Below are positions 1 to 4,352 of a stretch of 7,693 bases of DNA, in pieces. Position numbers and translations under genes: made by a program. A model generated the notes under the pieces. That model had not been told where the DNA came from. It was given only the letters and a program-made list of their open reading frames with translations, and did not search any database. Each line of letters starts with the position of its first letter. Within the stretch, counting starts at the first letter, position 1. The stretch spans positions 1-7,693 of the forward strand of contig JAJZZT010000439.1 in the NCBI GenBank assembly GCA_021797415.1, read 5' to 3'. Origin of the DNA: Bacillota bacterium. Its GTDB lineage: Bacteria > Bacillota > Bacilli > Alicyclobacillales > SLC66.

Positions 1-208
1 GCCGACAACCACCACGACGACGACGCCAACGACCACGACGACGACGCCAACGACCACGACGACGACGACGACGCCAACGACAACCACGACAACGCCGACG
101 ACCACGACGACGACGCCGACGACCACCACGACGACGCCAACGACCACGACGACGACGCCAACGACCACGACGACGACGCCAACAACAACCACCACGACGA
201 CCACGACC
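1..208 (+). repeat. Degenerate 21-bp tandem repeat encoding a PTTTTTT linker
   Basis: In the frame of the downstream gene, proline codons begin at 2, 26, 47, 74, 95, 116, 137, 158 and 179. The spacing is 21 bp apart from one 24 and one 27. All codons between them are threonine (mostly ACG and ACC), giving Pro followed by about six Thr. Such Pro/Thr stretches are typical extracellular spacers and are often O-glycosylated. The DNA repeat is likely to vary in copy number between strains, and the array probably extends left of the window. Confidence 0.9.
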
Positions 209-1108
209 AATCCGTTGGGGACGCAGAGTTTCCAAACGACGGTAACCACTTCTGTGTTCTCACAGACGGTCACGACGCTCGCAATATCTTCGACGGGAGG
301 AACGGTCACCGGACACACGACGAACAGTTCGATCAACGTCACCGTTCCGTCGGGCGCATTCTCGGTGAGCGAGAATGTCACCATCAACCAGGCGCCCGTC
401 ACCAGCCTGCAGGGAGGCGTGCCGAACGGCCAGACGGCGGTCACGGCGTTCGGCTTGAACTTCGGCGGAGCAACTCCGGCGGCGCCGGTCACACTGTCCA
501 TCAGCAACAAGGGAATCCCCACTTCGGCGCTCGTCTATCAGGTGCAATCGAACGGCATGTGGACGCCGATTCCCGCGCAGGTGAACAAAGGGCGTCTGTC
601 CGTGTCGGTCACGAATGCGCAGGATATCGTGATCGCCAATCCGCAACTTCCGACCACGGAACGGCAGATCCTGTGGAATGGGCAGCGTGAGCAGGTCGCG
701 CATGGATTTGTCGCGAAGGATCCCGCAAGCGGAGTCATGACGACGTACATGCCGATCTGGTATCTGATGCAGGTGCTCAAGCAGCAGGGCATCACGAGCT
801 CCTGGAACGGAAAAGTGTGGAACATGACGGCGTCCGGTTCGTCGTTCACGCCGAATCTGACCAACGTGACAGCGGGGAAAGGGACCTATCAGATCGAAAT
901 CAACGGCCAGCTTGTGCAAAATGCGTACGGACAGATTGCGGTCGATCCCGCCCATGGCAACAAGACCACCTACATGCCGATCTACTGGGTGTTCCAGGCG
1001 CTTGGCCATCTCGGGTTGCACAACCGCTGGAACGGCTCATCCTGGAGCATCACGACATCCGCGTCTTCCACTTCTTCTTCGACATCTTCGACATCTTCAA
1101 CATCCTGA
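2..1108 (+). CDS. Secreted surface-type protein with Pro/Thr linker and two copper-amine-oxidase-like modules (5' partial)
   Basis: The reading frame is open at the left edge, so the start lies upstream. The TTG at 215 is not a credible start, because the same frame continues to base 2. 368 residues are visible. Residues 1-70 are a Pro/Thr linker. Residues ~94-214 look like a ZU5-like beta-sandwich (GGTV, then VPSGAFS, then a Thr/Val-rich strand pattern). Two copies of one module follow at ~220-276 and ~295-351. They share NGQ, a DPA turn, TTYMPI, Q-x-L and WNG-x-x-W, and they resemble the copper amine oxidase N-terminal-like domain common in Firmicute surface proteins. The protein ends in a Ser/Thr tail (352-368). 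There is no transmembrane segment and no sorting motif. An extracellular or wall-associated role is inferred. The enzymatic or binding activity is unknown. The gene is followed by two terminators. Confidence 0.88.
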   Translation, partial: PTTTTTTTPTTTTTTPTTTTTTTTPTTTTTTPTTTTTTPTTTTTTPTTTTTTPTTTTTTPTTTTTTTTTNPLGTQSFQTTVTTSVFSQTVTTLAISSTGGTVTGHTTNSSINVTVPSGAFSVSENVTINQAPVTSLQGGVPNGQTAVTAFGLNFGGATPAAPVTLSISNKGIPTSALVYQVQSNGMWTPIPAQVNKGRLSVSVTNAQDIVIANPQLPTTERQILWNGQREQVAHGFVAKDPASGVMTTYMPIWYLMQVLKQQGITSSWNGKVWNMTASGSSFTPNLTNVTAGKGTYQIEINGQLVQNAYGQIAVDPAHGNKTTYMPIYWVFQALGHLGLHNRWNGSSWSITTSASSTSSSTSSTSSTS

Positions 1109-1116
1109 CGGGGGAT

Positions 1117-1166
1117 CACTCCTGGCGCTGACGCGGCAACGCGCCGGGGAGTGCCGCCCTCTTTTT
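1117..1166 (+). terminator. Rho-independent terminator after the Pro/Thr-linker gene
   Basis: CACTCC (1117-1122) pairs with GGAGTG (1148-1153), and GGCGC (1124-1128) pairs with GCGCC (1141-1145). A small asymmetric internal loop separates the two helices. A T-rich tail with five T at 1162-1166 follows eight bases after the stem. The structure starts 8 bases after the upstream stop codon. The distance from stem to T-run makes it weaker than the next hairpin. Confidence 0.6.
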
Positions 1167-1199
1167 GAACAACCGTTTGGAATCGCTGGAAGCACACCG

Positions 1200-1232
1200 A
1201 GAGGGGCCGCAATGTGCGCAGCCCCTCTTTTT
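1200..1232 (+). terminator. Strong Rho-independent terminator, second in tandem
   Basis: AGAGGGGC (1200-1207) pairs perfectly with GCCCCTCT (1221-1228), and T continues to 1232. An inner CGC/GCG pairing extends the stem into the loop. It lies 34 bases after the first terminator and appears to be the efficient stop for the upstream transcript. Confidence 0.8.
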
Positions 1233-1281
1233 CAATGCCTGAAGCCGCCCCGTTCCGACATGATCGGCATACTGGCAACAC

Positions 1282-1326
1282 GCAGACGGTTTCTTCTCCG
1301 ATGGCCGCTCTCCGATGGCCGTCTGC
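1282..1326. repeat. Inverted repeat enclosing a 13-bp direct duplication
   Basis: GCAGACGG (1282-1289) is the exact reverse complement of CCGTCTGC (1319-1326). The interior holds two identical copies of TCTCCGATGGCCG (1295-1307 and 1309-1321), a 14-bp-period tandem duplication whose second copy overlaps the right arm. It has no T-run, so it is not a typical terminator. It may be a leader structure or a duplication scar. Confidence 0.6.
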
Positions 1327-1440
1327 TATCGTCGCCGGTCAGTCATCCCGACCTTCGAACGGACGGGCGTCGGCGCTGCTTCTGAGTGTTTTGTCCAGGT
1401 GCGGATTTCCTGTATCTGCGCGTCCCCCGGCCGCCGGGAT

Positions 1441-1458
1441 TCATACACTGTTGTATGA
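1441..1458. promoter_or_regulatory. Perfect 18-bp dyad, candidate operator
   Basis: TCATACA (1441-1447) and TGTATGA (1452-1458) are exact reverse complements around CTGT. The dyad ends just before the G-rich Shine-Dalgarno-like stretch of the membrane-protein gene, and downstream of the weak promoter candidate at 1391-1418. Size, symmetry and position suit a dimeric repressor such as a GntR- or MarR-type regulator, but no regulator gene is in view. The ATG at 1455 falls inside the right arm, which argues mildly against that start. Confidence 0.4.
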
Positions 1459-1472
1459 CGGGGGTGGCTGGC

Positions 1473-2432
1473 TTGGCAGATGAACGGATTCATGGAGGAT
1501 CATCAGGACTCGCGCCGGGAGCGGGGACAGGTGCATCCGTCGCAGGAGCGGCGGCTGGCCGGGATGTAAATGCGGTGCATACGGGATCGGACGAAAATCG
1601 CGAAATGCAAGCTGGGGAGGCGGCTGATCAGGACGAGCGGGAGAAAGCGGCCGTGCGCTGGAAGCGCCGCTTTGCCCAGGCCGACGCACAGGTGCAGCAG
1701 CTTGCCGCGCAGGGCAACCTCACGCCAGCGCTTGCGGCGTTTTACAGAACGGCGCTCGATGCGGCGCCATCCCCGGACAATCCGGGCGCGGTCGTCGCGT
1801 GGGCCGACGCGATCGTGCAATTGGAGAGCGCGGCGGCGCGCGTGAGGGACTGCGCCGCATTTTCCGCATCGCGCACCGTCTGGTGGCTTGCGCTGTACGA
1901 ATTTTTCGTGTTCGCGCTGGCGGCGGCAGGCGTGGGTTGGATCTCGATCGGACGGTTTGTGGGAAGTACCGCCCAGTCTGTCCTGGGCGCACAGGCCATA
2001 GCGGGGTTGTCAAGCGGCAGTTCATTCGCGGCGACGGTCGTGCAGGATGTGGCGGCCAGTTTCCTGACGGCGGCGATCGGCGGTTCGGTGTACAGCCTGT
2101 ACAGTCTCTATGTGGGCGCATTGCACCGGACCCTGGATCGCGACGCACTCCTGTGGTACGTGGTCAAACCTGTCACGGGCGGCGCCATGGGGGCGTTTGT
2201 GGCCAATGTAGCGCTGTTTCTTGCGCAGAGCGCGACCGGGCACGCGCCGTTTGCGGCGCCGGGCGAACCGGTGTGGCTGTTCTGCGCGCTTGTCGCGTTT
2301 TTCGGCGGCTACAATGAAAAGTTTGCCGCGCAATTGACGGAGATTTTCGCCTCGCGCGTGACGGGGAGCGCGTTTCTCATGCGGCAGGCGTCGGCAAAGA
2401 CGGCTGATGGGAAATCCGCAAAAGGATCGTAA
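1473..2432 (+). CDS. Uncharacterised multi-pass membrane protein with soluble N-terminal region
   Basis: I do not recognise a named family. With the TTG at 1473 the product is 319 residues. That start is preceded at 6 bases by GGGGGTG (1460-1466), the best Shine-Dalgarno in the area. Alternatives in frame are GTG 1386, ATG 1455 (no ribosome site) and ATG 1605 (275 residues, where coding-like third-position GC becomes clear). The N-terminal ~130 residues are soluble, Gly/Ala-rich and then charged (DQDEREKAAVRWKRRF), with a helical Gln/Ala stretch. About four hydrophobic segments follow: one starting TVWWLALYEFF, one around FLTAAIGGSVYSLYSL, one with KPVTGGAMGAF, and one with WLFCALVAFFGGYNEKF. 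The KP-x-x-G-x-x-x-G helix followed by an FFGGYNEKF helix is an arrangement seen in diverse bacterial membrane proteins of unknown function. The C-terminus is short, polar and cytoplasmic-like. Transport or envelope function cannot be assigned. Confidence 0.82.
   Translation: MADERIHGGSSGLAPGAGTGASVAGAAAGRDVNAVHTGSDENREMQAGEAADQDEREKAAVRWKRRFAQADAQVQQLAAQGNLTPALAAFYRTALDAAPSPDNPGAVVAWADAIVQLESAAARVRDCAAFSASRTVWWLALYEFFVFALAAAGVGWISIGRFVGSTAQSVLGAQAIAGLSSGSSFAATVVQDVAASFLTAAIGGSVYSLYSLYVGALHRTLDRDALLWYVVKPVTGGAMGAFVANVALFLAQSATGHAPFAAPGEPVWLFCALVAFFGGYNEKFAAQLTEIFASRVTGSAFLMRQASAKTADGKSAKGS
1492..1569 (+). CDS. Possible 25-residue small ORF overlapping the start of the membrane-protein gene
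   Basis: ATG 1492 opens a 25-codon frame ending at TAA 1567-1569. It encodes a very polar peptide (MEDHQDSRRERGQ and onward). By hand count, 21 of 25 codons end in G or C, versus about half in the overlapping part of the larger frame, so this frame looks more gene-like over this stretch. No good Shine-Dalgarno precedes the ATG. It could be a leader peptide, the true N-terminus joined by a -1 frame change, or chance. Confidence 0.2.
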   Translation: MEDHQDSRRERGQVHPSQERRLAGM

Positions 2433-2511
2433 CAAAAAAAGATAAAAAAATATGAAAGATTGAAAGCTATCAAGAATTGAAAAAATCGGAAGGGTTGAAA
2501 AGATCGGAGGG
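2433..2511. repeat. A-rich low-complexity segment with imperfect ~18-bp repeats
   Basis: Two adjacent near-copies lie at 2477-2494 (TTGAAAAAATCGGAAGGG) and 2495-2511 (TTGAAAAGATCGGAGGG), which differ by one substitution and one deletion. Upstream, shorter related GATTGAAAG-like pieces and two runs of seven A continue the pattern. The base composition is sharply unlike the surrounding GC-rich DNA. Replication slippage or an inserted remnant could explain it. It is too far from the promoter at ~2647 to be an ordinary UP element. Confidence 0.6.
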
Positions 2512-2643
2512 TGCTTGGTGTCTCCTGGCCCGTATTGCACAATGTTTCTGCCGATTGGACAAGCCTGGATCCTTGGTCGTCGGGCTGTGGCCGGACATTT
2601 TCCGGAGAATCCTGCCAACATATGCTAGACTTCCGCTTGTCCA

Positions 2644-2652
2644 TGCTATAAT
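2644..2652 (+). promoter_or_regulatory. Extended -10 promoter for manC
   Basis: TGCTATAAT matches the extended -10 consensus TGnTATAAT perfectly. The -35 region is weak: TAGACT (2626-2631) with a short 15-base spacer is the closest match. That is tolerated by sigma-A promoters with an extended -10. Transcription would begin near 2659, leaving a leader of about 115 bases before the ATG at 2775. Confidence 0.6.
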
Positions 2653-2660
2653 CAAATTGA

Positions 2661-2698
2661 ACGGTCGCCGGTCGCCGGTCCTGCAAAAAGGCGACCGT
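2661..2698 (+). promoter_or_regulatory. Leader hairpin with two alternative pairing registers
   Basis: ACGGTCGCC (2661-2669) is the exact reverse complement of GGCGACCGT (2690-2698). A second GGTCGCC (2670-2676) sits directly after the first and can compete for the GGCGACC arm. The hairpin would form at the 5' end of the manC transcript. A second potential stem, GCGGC (2699-2703) with GCCGC (2720-2724), follows. There is no T-run, so a 5'-end stabilising or regulatory structure is more likely than a terminator. I recognise no riboswitch class. Confidence 0.4.
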
Positions 2699-2774
2699 GC
2701 GGCGACAGAGACGGGGACGGCCGCATGGTTTCAGACAGACCGCGAAATGGCGGAAGGCCAACGGAGGACTGACG

Positions 2775-4265
2775 ATGAAATTTGTGCTGCTGTCGGGAGG
2801 GTCGGGGAAGCGCCTCTGGCCGATGTCCAACGATAGCCGGTCGAAGCAGTTTTTGCGGGTGTTGACCGATGGCGAAGGGCGGTCGCGATCGATGGTGCAG
2901 CGCGTGTGGGGGCAAATGCAGCGCGCCGGCCTGGCGGATGACGCCTTCATCTGCACATCGAAAGCACAGGTGGAAATGATCGAGTCGCAGATCGGCGATG
3001 TGCCCATGATCGTCGAACCCGCACGGCGCGACACGTTTCCGGCGATCGCCCTGGCGACGCTGTACCTGACCGATGTCCAGGGAGCGGCCGACGATGAAAC
3101 GGTTGTGGTGTTGCCGGTCGATCCGTACGTCGACGATGAATTTTTTGTCGCGCTCAGGGACCTGGAGCGCGTGCTGCGCGAATCCGGGGCCGAAATCGCG
3201 CTGCTCGGAGTGGCTCCGACCGAGCCTTCAAGCAAGTTCGGCTACATCAGAGTGCGCCGCGGCGCGTCCGATGAGGTCGCGGCGACATCCGCCACGCTCT
3301 CGCAACAGATGGGCGACGGAGCGTTTCAGGCAGGATTCGCCGCCCTCGAACAGCAGGCGGGCGCCAATGATGTGGAACCGGACCGCGACGGTTACCTGCG
3401 CGCCGCCGGTTTTGTCGAGAAACCGCCGCGCGAGACGGCCGAGCGGTTGCTGGCCGAAGGGGCGCTCTGGAATTGCGGAGTCTTCTGTTTCCGAGCGGGG
3501 TATATAAAGGAGATTTTAAGACGGGAAGCGTATCCGTATAGCTATGGAGAATTGTCGATGCGCTACGACGAACTGGTCCGGCGCAGCTTCGACTATGAAG
3601 TCGTGGAGCAGGCGGCGTCGATCGCGGTGACTGTCTACCGGGGGATGTGGAAAGACCTCGGGACGTGGGAGACGCTGGCCGAAGAGATGTCGGCGGAGGT
3701 GGCGGGCCTCGGTGCGGCCGCCAATTGTTCAGGCTCGCACATCATCAATGAACTGGGCATTCCGCTGGTGGCGATCGGACTGCAAAACGTGATGGTGGTC
3801 GCGACGCCGGACGGCATATTGGCGGCGGACAAAGAACAGAGTGGGCATCTGAAGCAGGTGCTGGGCAAGCTGCGGTACCCCGGACGCCCGATGTATGAGG
3901 AGCGGCGCTGGGGGTACTACCGCGTACTGGATTACACCAGGCTCGAAGACGGCGCGGAGGTTTTGACCAAGACGGTCGTGCTCTCGGAGGGCAGGAATAT
4001 CAGTTATCACAAGCACCTCATGCGTACAGAGGTGTGGACGGTCATCGAAGGAACGGGAGAGTTGTTTCTCGGGACGCGGCGGGCGGAGATTGCGCCGGGC
4101 GATGTTGTCCGCGTTCCGCCCGACCAGTGGCACGCGATCCGGGCTCTGACCCAGCTTACGTTCATCGAGGTGCAGCGCGGTTCCTCCCTGGTGGAGGAAG
4201 ACGTGGTCCGGCGGTTTGCCAACTGGCGGGACATCGAGGCACATTGTGCCGCGCTAGCGACATAA
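2775..4265 (+). CDS. manC: Mannose-1-phosphate guanylyltransferase / mannose-6-phosphate isomerase, type II (ManC/AlgA-like)
   Basis: This enzyme likely makes GDP-mannose from mannose-1-phosphate and GTP in the cytoplasm, and may also interconvert fructose- and mannose-6-phosphate. The start is ATG 2775, with GGAGG at 2763-2767 seven bases ahead, giving 496 residues. The N-terminal nucleotidyltransferase shows GGSGKRLWP (8-16) with KQF (24-26), LPVDPYV (Asp116), GFVEKP (212-217), WNCGVF (232-237) and WKDLGTW (292-298). The C-terminal cupin begins near RRWGYY (W379). It keeps the likely metal ligands His412, His414, Glu419 and His453, and then FIEVQRGS. The segment ~159-205 before GFVEKP is longer than I expect for the family. 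The protein is slightly longer than the usual ~470-480. GDP-mannose is the best guess for the product, but the sugar specificity is not proven by sequence. The S-layer-type gene begins 87 bases downstream. Confidence 0.88.
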   Translation: MKFVLLSGGSGKRLWPMSNDSRSKQFLRVLTDGEGRSRSMVQRVWGQMQRAGLADDAFICTSKAQVEMIESQIGDVPMIVEPARRDTFPAIALATLYLTDVQGAADDETVVVLPVDPYVDDEFFVALRDLERVLRESGAEIALLGVAPTEPSSKFGYIRVRRGASDEVAATSATLSQQMGDGAFQAGFAALEQQAGANDVEPDRDGYLRAAGFVEKPPRETAERLLAEGALWNCGVFCFRAGYIKEILRREAYPYSYGELSMRYDELVRRSFDYEVVEQAASIAVTVYRGMWKDLGTWETLAEEMSAEVAGLGAAANCSGSHIINELGIPLVAIGLQNVMVVATPDGILAADKEQSGHLKQVLGKLRYPGRPMYEERRWGYYRVLDYTRLEDGAEVLTKTVVLSEGRNISYHKHLMRTEVWTVIEGTGELFLGTRRAEIAPGDVVRVPPDQWHAIRALTQLTFIEVQRGSSLVEEDVVRRFANWRDIEAHCAALAT

Positions 4266-4278
4266 TACCGGTGGTATT
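4264..4278. promoter_or_regulatory. Dyad at the -35 region of the S-layer gene, candidate operator
   Basis: AATACC (4264-4269) and GGTATT (4273-4278) are exact reverse complements around GGT. TACCGG recurs at 4266-4271 and 4280-4285, a 14-bp spacing. The dyad overlaps the manC stop codon (TAA 4263-4265) and covers the -35 position of the promoter at 4291-4299. A bound protein there would control the surface-protein gene. As an RNA hairpin it has no T-run. Confidence 0.4.
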
Positions 4279-4290
4279 CTACCGGCAGTC

Positions 4291-4299
4291 TGATATGAT
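4291..4299 (+). promoter_or_regulatory. Extended -10 promoter for the SLH surface-protein gene
   Basis: TGATATGAT fits TGnTATAAT with a single mismatch. No good -35 is present: GTGGTA (4271-4276) sits at a 17-base spacer. Transcription would start near 4306, giving a leader of about 47 bases. A dedicated promoter here suits a highly expressed surface protein that can be made independently of manC. Confidence 0.5.
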
Positions 4300-4335
4300 G
4301 GGTTGCGGAATGACAGGCAGCCCCCAATCCCAGCG

Positions 4336-4342
4336 AGAGGAG
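4336..4342 (+). promoter_or_regulatory. Shine-Dalgarno of the SLH surface-protein gene
   Basis: AGAGGAG ends ten bases before the ATG at 4353, a slightly long but workable spacing. It fixes the start, because the signal peptide begins exactly at that ATG. Confidence 0.7.
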
Positions 4343-4352
4343 ATTTCGTTCT

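Larger units (their letters stand above)
1109..1472. other. Gene-free stretch between the first two genes
   Basis: This 364-base interval holds the two tandem terminators, an inverted repeat at 1282-1326 and a dyad at 1441-1458, each listed separately. A weak sigma-A-like pair, TTGTCC (1391-1396) and TATCTG (1413-1418) with a 16-base spacer, could drive the next gene, but it matches consensus poorly. Open frames crossing the interval lack ribosome binding sites and overlap the terminators, so I see no convincing gene here. Confidence 0.6.
2433..2774. other. Gene-free stretch upstream of manC with an A-rich repetitive segment
   Basis: This interval holds an A-rich segment immediately after the stop codon (about 2433-2515), the manC promoter near 2644-2652 and a leader hairpin at 2661-2698. 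Between 2515 and 2620 I see only a short hairpin (CCGGA/TCCGG around 2591-2605) and no convincing gene. No terminator with a GC stem and T-run follows the membrane-protein gene on the + strand. Confidence 0.6.

Noticed and set aside
215..217. TTG as the start of the first gene
   Set aside because: The same frame is open to base 2 and encodes the Pro/Thr linker. There is no ribosome site before the TTG.
260..1021. Minus-strand open frame over the first gene
   Set aside because: It is Arg/His/Asp-rich, as expected for a shadow frame, and it opposes a gene with clear duplicated modules.
912..1483. Overlapping + strand frames between the first two genes (912-1385 and 1214-1483)
   Set aside because: They cross one or both terminators or the intergenic inverted repeat, have no ribosome binding sites and show Arg/Pro-rich random composition.
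2697..2774. Upstream extension of manC to 2697
   Set aside because: The extra 26 residues are Arg-rich and untypical, and would precede the conserved start of the family. ATG 2775 has a perfect Shine-Dalgarno at the right distance.
2477..2836. 119-codon + strand frame crossing the manC promoter and start
   Set aside because: It runs through the A-rich repeats, the promoter and the leader hairpin and then overlaps manC out of frame. There is no Shine-Dalgarno and no recognisable domain.
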